From Polaromonas sp. UBA5171 (lineage in GTDB: Bacteria; Pseudomonadota; Gammaproteobacteria; Burkholderiales; Burkholderiaceae_C): a stretch of 51,334 nucleotides of DNA. The notes under the pieces are model-generated. The model saw only the letters and a program-made list of their open reading frames with translations. It was not told where the DNA came from and did no database searches. Position 1 is the stretch's first letter. Each line of letters begins with the position of its first letter. The position numbers and the translations under genes were made by a program. This document shows positions 15,523 to 23,505 of the stretch, piece after piece. The DNA lies in the NCBI GenBank assembly GCA_002413395.1, contig DHWX01000134.1, positions 1 to 51,334 on the forward strand. Reading direction: 5' to 3'.

Positions 15523-16701
15523 TTACTCAAGAACCTTTAGCGTTCCGTTGGGTAGATTCTTGATGAACAGAAAGTCTTGACCAGAAGGTTTTACGCCACG
15601 GTCACTGTCGAACTCGTACTTGCCAAGCACACCATCGTAACGGGTCGCAACCATTGCCTTTAGGAACCCGTCGCTCTTGGCGCCTCCCCGCATCAAGGCG
15701 TTTGCAAGGATCATCACTGCGTCATAGGCCTCGACGTCCCACTGCGTGGCTTTCTGTTTTTCACCGATGGCCTTCTGCAATATAGGTTCAAACTTTGCAA
15801 CAAAGGTTCGCTGAGCAGCGCTTTCCTTGGCGTGCTCGATAAAGAATGTTCCACGTACTAGGCCGATTTTGCCGGCCTGCAAGCCAACCTGCTTTTCAAA
15901 GATATACGGCGGCGGCGGGTAATCCGAAAACAGCGGAATCTTGATGTTGCTCTCAGAGTACTGTTTCACGAAATTTGCTGCCTGACCCGCTGAGACCGAT
16001 ATGACGACGATGTCTGGTTTGGCGTTTTGGACGCGCGTCAGAGTCGAATACCAGTTTGTATCCTGACGGTCTTGGGCCAGATTCACAAGTAATTTGATGC
16101 CAGCCTTTTCAAGAGATGCGGTCATGTTTTTTTGAAAGCTGAGCCCGAAGTCGTTGTTCTCCACAAGGATTGCAGCAGTCTTGAACTTGAATGTACGCAT
16201 TAGCATTTCGGCTTCGCGCGCATTAATATCGCGATTTTGCATGATGCTCTGGAATACATACTTCCCGGCATTCTTTGCGATGCCATCAGCAGTTGAACTT
16301 TGAACCACCATCGGAATTTTTGCGTCTTCGGCTACTTGCGCGATTGCTATCGATGCGCTGGAGCACCATTCTCCGATGATCGCCTGCACATGGTCGCTGT
16401 TGACAAGCTTCTGTGCTACAGAAAAAGAGGAACGCGGCTCGCACGCTCCATCTGCAAATATGAGCTCAATTTTTTGGCTGCCTGCGAGGCCGCCCTGATT
16501 GACTTCCTGAGCTGCCATTTCTGCTGCGACCTTGGCTGAACGTCCTCCCCATGCGGTACTTCCGGTCAAGGGCAAAATGACGCCGATCTTGAAATTACTC
16601 TTGGTATCCTGTGCGTTGGCGCAGGTTGATGCAAGGATCATCGCTCCGGCCATGCCAATGGCAAACACAGAACTGCCAAAATTTCTGGTTGTTATTTTCA
16701 T
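15523..16701 (-). CDS. livK: ABC transporter periplasmic binding protein (LivK-type)
   Basis: I start at MKITTRNFG because an AGAGGAAGAC site stands just before it; an open frame runs 36 codons further upstream without a signal. The 392-residue protein has a signal peptide with likely cleavage after ANA at residue 30, then a Peripla_BP_6 fold (FKIGVILPLTGSTAWGG start; EAYDAVMILANAL near 330). It captures the substrate in the periplasm. The usual amino-acid-binding serine/threonine pattern is not obvious enough to name the ligand. It is the first gene of the operon; the 135 bases before it hold the presumed promoter and then the integrase remnant. Confidence 0.88.
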   Translation of the reverse strand: MKITTRNFGSSVFAIGMAGAMILASTCANAQDTKSNFKIGVILPLTGSTAWGGRSAKVAAEMAAQEVNQGGLAGSQKIELIFADGACEPRSSFSVAQKLVNSDHVQAIIGEWCSSASIAIAQVAEDAKIPMVVQSSTADGIAKNAGKYVFQSIMQNRDINAREAEMLMRTFKFKTAAILVENNDFGLSFQKNMTASLEKAGIKLLVNLAQDRQDTNWYSTLTRVQNAKPDIVVISVSAGQAANFVKQYSESNIKIPLFSDYPPPPYIFEKQVGLQAGKIGLVRGTFFIEHAKESAAQRTFVAKFEPILQKAIGEKQKATQWDVEAYDAVMILANALMRGGAKSDGFLKAMVATRYDGVLGKYEFDSDRGVKPSGQDFLFIKNLPNGTLKVLE

Positions 16702-16836
16702 TTTGTCTTCCTCTAATTGATACAGATAGTGAGCCCACACGGTGTCCGATGTCTCATCACGGCCCCGCATGGACATGCTACTGTGAAACCGGTGATTGAT
16801 AAAGCTCACCGAATTCCAAAGGAGGGTGAATTTAGT

Positions 16837-17493
16837 TCACAAATGAATGTGCAATAGCTTGCGCCAAGCTACCGCGGGAGCTTTAGCCACGATGTGCAAT
16901 TGCCGCAACGACGAGGATGGGTAAGGCATGGATGATTCCTGACCCAGGCCAATTACCTTTCTGGTTGAGAGCGGCCAAAAGTTGGGGCAATCAGGCAATG
17001 AAGCCTTCGTTGGCGCTTGCACTGCCCACTTTACCTGCAGGTACTCCAGCTCGGACGTGATTCGGTTGGGCAATGCCTGACTCAGCGGGCTGACTGTGCG
17101 CCGAACCAAACCGGATTCGCTTGCACAGGAGCATGCTCTGAGTCGTTGGCTGTTCACTGAGACTTTGCCAAACACGGTTCGAAATGCAATAGGGTGGCTA
17201 ACAACGAATAGGCATTTCAACCGCATGAGTGCCTGCGGTGGGCTTTCGTCGTTGTCTGCCATGCGTTGGAGGCAACCTACCAAGCGTGGCAAGTCTGCAA
17301 TCAAGGGTAAAGCGTCGATTATGGCCGCTTGGCGCTGCTCTGTTTGCAGACTGAAGCGAACTTCGCTTTTACCCGCAAAGTCTCGCAGATTTTTCGGGAC
17401 GACAAAGCGGAAGTAAAACACACCGTGCCAGCTTCGGAACAGGTGCAATGGAAGGCGAAAAGGCATAGACTTCCCCACGCGCTGGCGCACCAA
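16837..17493 (-). pseudogene. Truncated phage-type integrase next to ssrA
   Basis: The first 85 or so residues (MPFRLPLHLFRSWHGVFYFR, then VVPKNLRDFAGKSEVRFSLQT) match the N-terminal DUF6538-type domain of tyrosine recombinases. The rest of the 218-codon frame (for example EYLQVKWAVQAPTKASLPDCPNFWPL) looks like decaying integrase and ends before any catalytic R...HxxR...Y box. Full-length relatives have 400 or more residues. The gene points away from ssrA and begins about 75 bases from its 3' end, the normal position of an integrase at an occupied attL/attR. It was probably lost to deletion that brought livK close. Confidence 0.6.
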
Positions 17494-17567
17494 AATGGCA
17501 CACCTGAGCGTAAAGCCGCCAAGCCTTGAGAGAAAACCTATGTCAAATCAATGACCTAGTGCGGATA

Positions 17568-17954
17568 TGGTGGAGCTGGGGGGATTTGAACCCCCGTCCG
17601 CAAGCCTTGTTCGGGCAGATCTACATGTTTAGCGGTCTGATTTAAGTCTCGCCACCTGTATCGCGCAGTCGCACGCTACACAGGACGCCAGCACCCTATT
17701 TTCTTGCCCCTGGTTAAGGTACCCAGCCCGGAGCCAGCCGATGAAATTATCTTTACAGCCGGGAGCCTTTAACTTGCGCTAAAGACCCCTTGCCCAGCCC
17801 ATCGGCCTGCTGTTGTAAAGCTCACTGGCAATTAAGCAGCGAGTGCGAAACGTTCGTCGTTTGCAGTTAGTTTGTTTTAGTCAGTTTTACGAGCACACTA
17901 AGCTCGACATGCACCACACCGCGTCCGAACCCACGTCGAAACCAATGCAGCCCC
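17568..17954 (-). ncRNA. ssrA: tmRNA (ssrA)
   Basis: The 3' end reads GGTTCAAATCCCCC-CAGCTCCACCA (T arm, acceptor and encoded CCA) and the 5' end GGGGCTGCATTGGTTTCGAC; GGGGCTG pairs with CAGCTCC as the tRNA-like acceptor stem. The tag frame at 17832-17864 encodes ANDERFALAA followed by TAA, starting at the GCA resume codon. The length of 387 bases is normal for betaproteobacteria. The RNA rescues stalled ribosomes and marks nascent peptides for proteolysis. The 3' end faces the integrase remnant, as expected of an island insertion site. Confidence 0.95.
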
Positions 17955-17963
17955 AAGGCGGGT

Positions 17964-17990
17964 AGTTTAAGCCATTTGCGGAAAATTCAA
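17964..17990 (-). promoter_or_regulatory. Candidate ssrA promoter inside the gph 3' end
   Basis: TTGAAT at 17985-17990 and TAAACT at 17964-17969 are spaced by 15 bases, and the -10-like box overlaps the gph stop codon. Ten bases later comes the mature tmRNA 5' G. Only 12 bases separate the two genes, so an ssrA promoter must overlap gph or the tmRNA must be processed from a gph read-through transcript. The spacing is short, so this is tentative. Confidence 0.35.
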
Positions 17991-18641
17991 GAGCTTCAGT
18001 AACTCGAAGGGGGAGGTAATCGTGAAATCGGCCTTCCAGCCTTGGGGATCAGCCGCCTGCCCCAGATAACCGTAAGCGGCCACCACAGTGGGCATGCCAG
18101 CGGCACGGCCAGCAATGATATCGCGTTCGTCGTCACCTACATACACACATCGCCTGGGGGCCAGATTGAGCTGGCGCGCCGCCTCCAGCAAGGGGGCCGG
18201 ATGCGGCTTGGCGTGCGGCGTGGTGTCGCCGCTGACGATGGCCCCCGCGGTATTGAACAGCGGCATGGCCTGAGTCAGTGGCACGGTGAAGCGGGCTGCT
18301 TTGTTGGTCACGACGCCCCACTTCAGGCCGGCCTGGTCAATGCGGGCGATCAGTTCGGCGACGCCCTCAAACTCCGCTGTGTGCACGGTCAGGCGGGATT
18401 CGTAATTGACAAAAAACTCTTCTTTCAGCGCATCAAAGCGGGCGTCGTCGGGTGTCAAACCAAAAGCCACCGCAATCATGCCGCGGGCACCCGCGCCGGC
18501 CAGGGTTCGGTACTGTGACATGGGCAATGCTTCCAGGCCCCGGTCGGTGCGCATCTTGTCGGCCGCAGCGCCCAAGTCAGGAGCGCTGTCGATCAAGGTG
18601 CCATCAAGATCGAACAGCACGGCGTCGATGTTTTTAAACAT
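17967..18641 (-). CDS. gph: Phosphoglycolate phosphatase, HAD-IA family
   Basis: With the ATG at 18641 the protein has 224 residues. It carries HAD motif I FDLDGTLIDS (nucleophile D11, acid D13), motif II VTNK, motif III lysine in AKPHP and motif IV GDDERD. It dephosphorylates 2-phosphoglycolate formed by DNA repair or oxygenase side reactions. Linkage directly after ubiG is typical of beta- and gammaproteobacteria. A TTG at 18665 with a GAGG site is an alternative start adding 8 residues. Gph is the usual name for this ubiG-linked gene, although HAD substrate range is broad. Confidence 0.85.
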   Translation of the reverse strand: MFKNIDAVLFDLDGTLIDSAPDLGAAADKMRTDRGLEALPMSQYRTLAGAGARGMIAVAFGLTPDDARFDALKEEFFVNYESRLTVHTAEFEGVAELIARIDQAGLKWGVVTNKAARFTVPLTQAMPLFNTAGAIVSGDTTPHAKPHPAPLLEAARQLNLAPRRCVYVGDDERDIIAGRAAGMPTVVAAYGYLGQAADPQGWKADFTITSPFELLKLLNFPQMA

Positions 18642-18674
18642 ATCGGGACGATCAGGACAGAACAACGGGAAACC

Positions 18675-19382
18675 TCAGAATTTTTGTGTGGCCATCAGGT
18701 AATTCACGCGGGTGTCGGCGCTGAGCCAGTAGTGGCACGTCAGCGGGTTGTATTTCAAGCCCTTGATCTCCTGCAGGTCCAAGGCTGCGGCACGACAGTA
18801 GGCCGCCAGTTCGCTGGGTTTGATGAACTTGGCATACTCGTGGGTGCCACGGGGCAGCAAATCAAGGACATATTCCCCCCCGACAATGGCGAACAGAAAA
18901 GCCTTGGCATTACGATTGATGGTCGAAAAGAACACATGCCCGCCCGGTTTGACCAACACGGCGCAGGCTTTGACGATTGAGGACGGGTCAGGCACATGCT
19001 CCAGCATTTCCATGCAGGTGACCACGTCAAAACTGCCGGGAGCCTCGGCAGCAAGCGCCTCGGCGCTGATTTCGCGGTACTCGACGCCTTCAGTTTGAGC
19101 CTCCAGCGCGTGAAGCTGCGCCACTTTCAGGGCCTTGGTGGCCAGGTCTATGCCCAGCACAGTTGCGCCTTTGCGGGCCATCGAGTCGGACAGAATGCCG
19201 CCGCCGCAGCCCACATCGAGTACGCGCCGCCCCCTTAACGGAACCAGGCTATCGATCCAGCCCAGCCGGAGCGGGTTGATCTCATGCAAGGGACGGAATT
19301 CACTCTCAATGTCCCACCAGCGGTGGGCCAGCTCAGAGAATTTGGCCAGTTCAGAGGGGTCAAAGTTTTCAGTCGTAGACAT
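18675..19382 (-). CDS. ubiG: Ubiquinone biosynthesis O-methyltransferase UbiG
   Basis: This 235-residue class I methyltransferase has the SAM-binding motif DVGCGGGIL at 56-64, the acidic GIDLA motif and the UbiG-specific STINRN and ARGTHEY-like (PRGTHEYAKF) segments. It carries out both O-methylations in ubiquinone synthesis at the inner membrane. The N-terminus (FSELAHRWWDIESEFRPLHEINPLR) is diagnostic. It lies just before gph with a 33-base gap to the ATG used there, so the two are probably co-transcribed. Confidence 0.95.
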   Translation of the reverse strand: MSTTENFDPSELAKFSELAHRWWDIESEFRPLHEINPLRLGWIDSLVPLRGRRVLDVGCGGGILSDSMARKGATVLGIDLATKALKVAQLHALEAQTEGVEYREISAEALAAEAPGSFDVVTCMEMLEHVPDPSSIVKACAVLVKPGGHVFFSTINRNAKAFLFAIVGGEYVLDLLPRGTHEYAKFIKPSELAAYCRAAALDLQEIKGLKYNPLTCHYWLSADTRVNYLMATQKF

Positions 19383-19445
19383 GAGTCAATTATCGTTGAG
19401 GATCGCGTAAGCCCGGAATGGACTGGGCAGCGCTCTCGCACGACC

Positions 19446-20537
19446 CTAGCGAATCTCGGGAATCGCCTTGAAGGCTTTCATGGCACCTTCCCCCATGGCC
19501 GCGCCAAACTTCTTGGCCAGGCGTTCGGCCACGTTGTCGCGGCGTGTGTAGTCGATGATTTCCTCGGCCTTGACCACTTCGCGCGCAACATAGTCCAGAT
19601 TGCCAAACTGGTCAGCCAGACCCAAATCTATCGCCTGCTGTCCCGTCCAGAAGAGGCCGCTGAACATCTCGGGTATTTCCTTCAGGCGCTTGCCACGCCC
19701 AGCTTTGACTACCGAGATGAACTGCAGGTGAATCTGGTCCAGCATGACCTGTGCAAACGCGCGCTGCTTGTCGCTTTGCGCGCTGAAGGGATCCAGAAAA
19801 CCCTTGTTTTCGCCGGCTGTGAGCAGTCGGCGCTCAATGCCCAGCTTGTCCATCAGGCCGGTAAAACCAAAACCGTCCATCAGCACGCCAATGCTGCCCA
19901 CAATGCTGGCCTTGTCTACATAAATCCGGTCAGCCGCCACCGCAACGTAGTACGCGGCTGATGCACAGGTTTCTTCCACCACGGCATACACCGGCTTTTT
20001 ATACAGTGCTTTAAGGCGCAGGATTTCGTCATTCATCATGCCGGCCTGCACCGGGCTGCCGCCGGGTGAGTTGATTAGAAGCACAATGGCCTTGGCTCCG
20101 CTGTCTTCAAACGCGGCGCGCAGGGCGGCATTGACAGACTCGGCACTGGCGTCAGCACCGTCAGCGATTTCGCCCTTGATCTCAATCACGGCGGTGTGTG
20201 GACCGTTCGTTTTGGTTGAGGGTGTGCCGTGGCTCACTGCCAGCCACACCAGCGCAATGAAAAATGCCAGCCACGACAGGCGAAAAAATATTTTCCAGCG
20301 GCGCGCAACTTTTTGCTCGCTGAGCGCTGCGAAGACCAGTTTTTCCAGCGTGGCCCGCTCCCAGCCTGGCGCGCCGGAAAGCTCGGTTCCGTTGGAGGTT
20401 TTTTCTGTCATGTCAGATGTCCGATCGGGTGAATAAGAAGCAGAAGAAGGTGATTCCAGCGGGTCTTGCTGATGGCCCGTACCCTGCAGTGGCTTCAGGA
20501 AGGGTTCGGTATTGCCAGGACGGTGGGGGTCGTTCAT
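19446..20537 (-). CDS. sppA: SppA-like S49 signal peptide peptidase
   Basis: This 363-residue protein has a cytoplasmic N-terminus, one transmembrane helix near 86-102 and a ClpP/crotonase-fold S49 protease domain. The likely nucleophile is S193 (CASAAYY) and the general-base lysine K245 (ENKG), spaced 52 residues apart as I recall for the short SppA of Bacillus. The INSPGG motif is at 155-160. Such proteases cleave leftover signal peptides in the membrane. The first 42 residues are low complexity, and M43 is a possible alternative start. It follows a Rieske gene by 21 bases in the conserved rluC-HAD-Rieske-sppA order. Confidence 0.85.
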   Translation of the reverse strand: MNDPHRPGNTEPFLKPLQGTGHQQDPLESPSSASYSPDRTSDMTEKTSNGTELSGAPGWERATLEKLVFAALSEQKVARRWKIFFRLSWLAFFIALVWLAVSHGTPSTKTNGPHTAVIEIKGEIADGADASAESVNAALRAAFEDSGAKAIVLLINSPGGSPVQAGMMNDEILRLKALYKKPVYAVVEETCASAAYYVAVAADRIYVDKASIVGSIGVLMDGFGFTGLMDKLGIERRLLTAGENKGFLDPFSAQSDKQRAFAQVMLDQIHLQFISVVKAGRGKRLKEIPEMFSGLFWTGQQAIDLGLADQFGNLDYVAREVVKAEEIIDYTRRDNVAERLAKKFGAAMGEGAMKAFKAIPEIR

Positions 20538-20558
20538 GGGTGTTAGTTTAAAGAAGTA

Positions 20559-20924
20559 TCAAACCAAAACCGGTGTGAGGTTGCAAGCGGCATGCCAATA
20601 AACAATGCCGTCCAGCTCGGAAAGCATGATCTTCACCAGCCCACCCGGGCCCGACCCGGCCACGCATTGCCCGGTATCGGGACGGAAAGTCGCGCCATGA
20701 CTGGCGCAGACCAGCCACTCGCCGGTGTCATCAAACACCTGGTTGGGCTGCCAGTCCAGCTCCATCGCCACATGGCTACAGCGGTTCAGGTAGGCCTGCG
20801 GCAGACCCTGGTAACGGATCGCAAAGGCGCGGCAGGCCTGCCCTGCGTAATTGACATCAAACGGCACGGCCAAGCCGCCTTCCAGCAGATCCCGGCTGTT
20901 GCAAAGAGCCTGCAATTTGTTCAT
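20559..20924 (-). CDS. Rieske 2Fe-2S domain protein
   Basis: The 121-residue protein is a single Rieske domain with cluster ligands in NRCSHV (C49, H51) and VCASHG (C73, H76). It has no transmembrane segment or oxygenase partner domain, so it is a free ferredoxin-like protein with unknown partner. Its place between a HAD phosphatase gene and sppA is conserved in this bacterial group, which supports a housekeeping rather than catabolic role. Confidence 0.85.
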   Translation of the reverse strand: MNKLQALCNSRDLLEGGLAVPFDVNYAGQACRAFAIRYQGLPQAYLNRCSHVAMELDWQPNQVFDDTGEWLVCASHGATFRPDTGQCVAGSGPGGLVKIMLSELDGIVYWHAACNLTPVLV

Positions 20925-20959
20925 GACGGGTTGAATGATGCCTGTCGCACTGTTGAAAG

Positions 20960-21619
20960 TTAACCATGGGTGACGAGCCAGTCGTGCAGCCCCTGCACCG
21001 ATTGCGCCACATAACGCGGCGCCAAAGCCTCAAAGGCCTCGGATTGATGCGCGCCGTAGCTCACGCCCACGCTGGGGCAGGCGGCATTGAGCGCCATCTG
21101 CAGGTCGTGCGTGGTGTCCCCCACCATCAAGACGCGCCTGGCCGGAATGTCAAACTGCGCCATCAGTTCGCGCAGCATTCTCGGATCAGGCTTGCCAGCC
21201 GTCTCATCGGCGGTGCGTGAGGCATCAAAAACGCCCTTGAGCTGGACGCTTTGCAGCGCCTCGTCGAGCCCACGCCGCGATTTTCCGGTGGCCACGGCCA
21301 GCAGATGGCCGCGCACCTTGAGTCCGGCCAGCAGCGGCAACACGCCGTCAAACAGGCTGATGTCGTTCTGATGTGCCATGTAGTGGTGCCGGTAACGCGC
21401 ACCCAGCTCGGGGTATTTTTCGGGTGGTACATCGGGCGCTGCGTGGGCCAGGGCCTGCATCAGGCCGAGGCCGATCACGTAGCCGGCCGCCTTGTCGGTC
21501 GGCACCGTACCGCCCACATCGCGCACTGCGGCCTGAATGCAGCGCACGATGATTTGCGTGGAATCGAACAGCGTGCCGTCCCAGTCAAAGGCAATCAAAT
21601 CAAAATGTCGGGCGTGCAT
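20960..21619 (-). CDS. HAD-IA family phosphatase
   Basis: The 219-residue protein has the nucleophile motif FDWDGTLFDS (D12, D14), motif II ATGKS, the lysine of GKPDP and motif IV GDTTHD. The cap domain (about 18-90) is the small helical type of phosphoglycolate-phosphatase-like enzymes. It lies 54 bases after rluC and 35 before the Rieske gene, a conserved linkage. The substrate cannot be told from sequence; the ubiG-linked paralogue at 17967 is the more likely true Gph. Confidence 0.8.
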   Translation of the reverse strand: MHARHFDLIAFDWDGTLFDSTQIIVRCIQAAVRDVGGTVPTDKAAGYVIGLGLMQALAHAAPDVPPEKYPELGARYRHHYMAHQNDISLFDGVLPLLAGLKVRGHLLAVATGKSRRGLDEALQSVQLKGVFDASRTADETAGKPDPRMLRELMAQFDIPARRVLMVGDTTHDLQMALNAACPSVGVSYGAHQSEAFEALAPRYVAQSVQGLHDWLVTHG

Positions 21620-21673
21620 GGCTCGATTGTCGCTGGCAGCAATGACTTTCGCATGACGCGCCGACCCAATTCC

Positions 21674-22909
21674 TCAGGAATTTTCGGGCTCTTCAGTAGG
21701 CTCACGGGAAGGCTCCTGGAGGCGGGTTGGCAAGAACTGCTGTAACTCCTCAGGCAAAGGCGCTTGCAGATGAACGGATTTTCGCGTTTTCGGATGCTTG
21801 AACTTCAGACTCCAGGCATGCAGGAACATGCGTTTCAACGACGCCGCATCTGCGCCTGATTTTTGCAGGGCCTTGTTCAGCTCAAAATCACCGTACTTGT
21901 CGTCCCCGGCAATTGGATGCCCCTCACTTGCCAGATGCACCCGAATCTGGTGCGTGCGGCCGGTCTTGAGGGTGACCTCCAGCAAAGTGAAGGGGGTCGC
22001 GGGTGCCAGCGGGTTGGCGGCAATGGCCGACTTGACCTTGACCAGCGTCACCGAGCGCATGGCATCGGGATGGTCATTGGCCACCACCTTGACGCGCCGC
22101 TCACCCGCGCCAAAGGTGCCATCCCTGCCCTGCAACAGGTACTTGTGCAGCGCCTTGTCGATGACCCGGTGACTGGCAGGCCAGATGCCGCTGACCAGTG
22201 CCAGATAGATCTTGTCGGTTTCGCGCTCCCTGAATTGCTCCTGCAGCAGCTTCAGGGCCATGCGCCGCTTGGCAATCAACAGGACACCGCTGGTTTCGCG
22301 GTCTAGCCGGTGCACCAGTTCGAGAAAATCGGCTTCCGGTCTGGCCATGCGCAGTTGTTCAATAATGCCAAAGCTCACGCCGCTGCCGCCATGCACCGCC
22401 ACACCGGCCGGTTTGTCGATGGCCAGCAGGAAATCATCTTCAAAAAGAATCGGAAATTCACGCGATGGCGCATAGCCGCCCACAGTAGAACTGGCGCCGT
22501 GGCGCGCCACTTCTTCGGCCATGGCCTGGGCTTTTTGTTCGGCCCGCTGCGAGGTGCGCAGCGGCGGCAGGCGCACAACGTCGCCGCTTTCCACCCGGGT
22601 GTCGGCCTGCGCCCGGCCCTTGTTGATGCGCACCTCGCCGCTGCGAATGATGCGGTAAACATGGGTTTTTGGCACGCCCTTGAGCTGGCGAATCAGGAAA
22701 TTGTCGAGCCGCTGGCCTGCGTCGTCTTCAGCCACCCTGACCCGGGTAGCCTGATTCACTTGGGGTTCGCCGGTGCTGATTTCAGGGCCTGGAGGAGCTT
22801 GGCGCGGGAGCCGGGCATGGACCACCGGGGAAACAGCGTCGCTGGCAGGCGCTTTCAACGCCCGCTGCGTCTTGCCTGAAGCTGCCCCTATAATGTGTTT
22901 CACTGGCAA
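21674..22909 (-). CDS. rluC: 23S rRNA pseudouridine synthase RluC
   Basis: The frame of 411 codons has an S4 RNA-binding domain (about 62-115; QRLDNFLIRQLKGVP) and a pseudouridine synthase domain with catalytic D203 in HRLDRETSG and GRTHQIRVHL near 315. RluC modifies U955, U2504 and U2580 of 23S rRNA. The start is uncertain: position 22909 is TTG, GTG at 22903 gives VKHIIGAAS, and neither has a good Shine-Dalgarno sequence; the first 50 residues are poorly ordered. The gene is divergent from rne, as in Escherichia coli. Confidence 0.88.
   Translation of the reverse strand: MPVKHIIGAASGKTQRALKAPASDAVSPVVHARLPRQAPPGPEISTGEPQVNQATRVRVAEDDAGQRLDNFLIRQLKGVPKTHVYRIIRSGEVRINKGRAQADTRVESGDVVRLPPLRTSQRAEQKAQAMAEEVARHGASSTVGGYAPSREFPILFEDDFLLAIDKPAGVAVHGGSGVSFGIIEQLRMARPEADFLELVHRLDRETSGVLLIAKRRMALKLLQEQFRERETDKIYLALVSGIWPASHRVIDKALHKYLLQGRDGTFGAGERRVKVVANDHPDAMRSVTLVKVKSAIAANPLAPATPFTLLEVTLKTGRTHQIRVHLASEGHPIAGDDKYGDFELNKALQKSGADAASLKRMFLHAWSLKFKHPKTRKSVHLQAPLPEELQQFLPTRLQEPSREPTEEPENS
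22889..22894 (+). promoter_or_regulatory. Candidate -10 box for rne
   Basis: A perfect TATAAT followed by GTG lies at the rluC start codon region, on the rne strand. The matching -35 is poor (TGCGTC at 17-base spacing). If used, transcription would begin near 22901 and give an rne leader of about 600 bases, comparable in kind to the long autoregulatory leader of Escherichia coli rne. Confidence 0.45.
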
Positions 22910-23505
22910 TGCGCTGTAAGTTGTTGATTCGTCTGGAGTTTAGTCCATGCGAAGGTACAGCCCCTGAAAAGGCCAACAAGCAGCCTTGCCGGAAGGTCGA
23001 TGCCATGCTGGCAATTGCCCGCAAGCGAAGAGTGCCAGGCACCCGCGGCGAGCAGTTTGCACTGCAGACGAGTCGATGTTTTGCGAACACAAGTACGGAA
23101 TAATATGCGTGCAGCCCAAGTCATGAACAAAAGGCTGCATGCGGATTTAACTGAGATCAAGTCCTTTGGCGGGTAGCCCCTTGAATACAACACTGGTCAG
23201 TCTGATTTACCGATGCCTGCAGCGCTTTTTAGCCCTGCTTTACGGCATAAGTCAGCCTGCAGTCCTTGTAAATATGGCGCAAATAGCTATTTTTTTTATA
23301 GCAAATATCCGTTGGACCGCTGCTCACTTCATCCACGCGCCTACGCCCAGCCCCAACTAGCTGGCCGATTCTCTTGAGTCGGCCTGGTTGCGTCAAAAGC
23401 TCTCCGGCAATTCCCGCGTTCGCACTGCATCCCTCCGGCGTCGTTGGCCCATTTTGGGCATGTGATGTTTGAAGCATCAAAGCGAAGAACGATAAAGGAA
23501 TACCC
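22910..23505 (+). other. Long rne leader region
   Basis: This 596-base stretch contains no convincing gene. It lies between the divergent rluC and rne. It holds an A/T-rich zone (23080-23310), a palindromic repeat copy at 23246-23305 and the rne ribosome-binding site AAAGGA about 6 bases before the ATG at 23506. In Enterobacteria the rne leader is a cleavage target by which RNase E controls its own level; a similar role here is inference. Confidence 0.5.
23246..23305 (-). repeat. Palindromic repeat copy in the rne leader
   Basis: Read on the minus strand it begins TTTGCTAT, has a 7-base A run, then ATAGCT, TTTGCGC and ACAAGGACT-GCAGGCTGA. The GCTAT-N7-ATAGC palindrome (23286-23302) has the same arm and loop length as the copy inside hemD. 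In RNA it would form a short stem with a U/A loop, a plausible RNase E-accessible element. Confidence 0.55.

Noticed and set aside
17568..17610. tRNA-like sequence with T arm and CCA end
   Set aside because: It is the 3' half of the tmRNA tRNA-like domain, not a separate tRNA gene.
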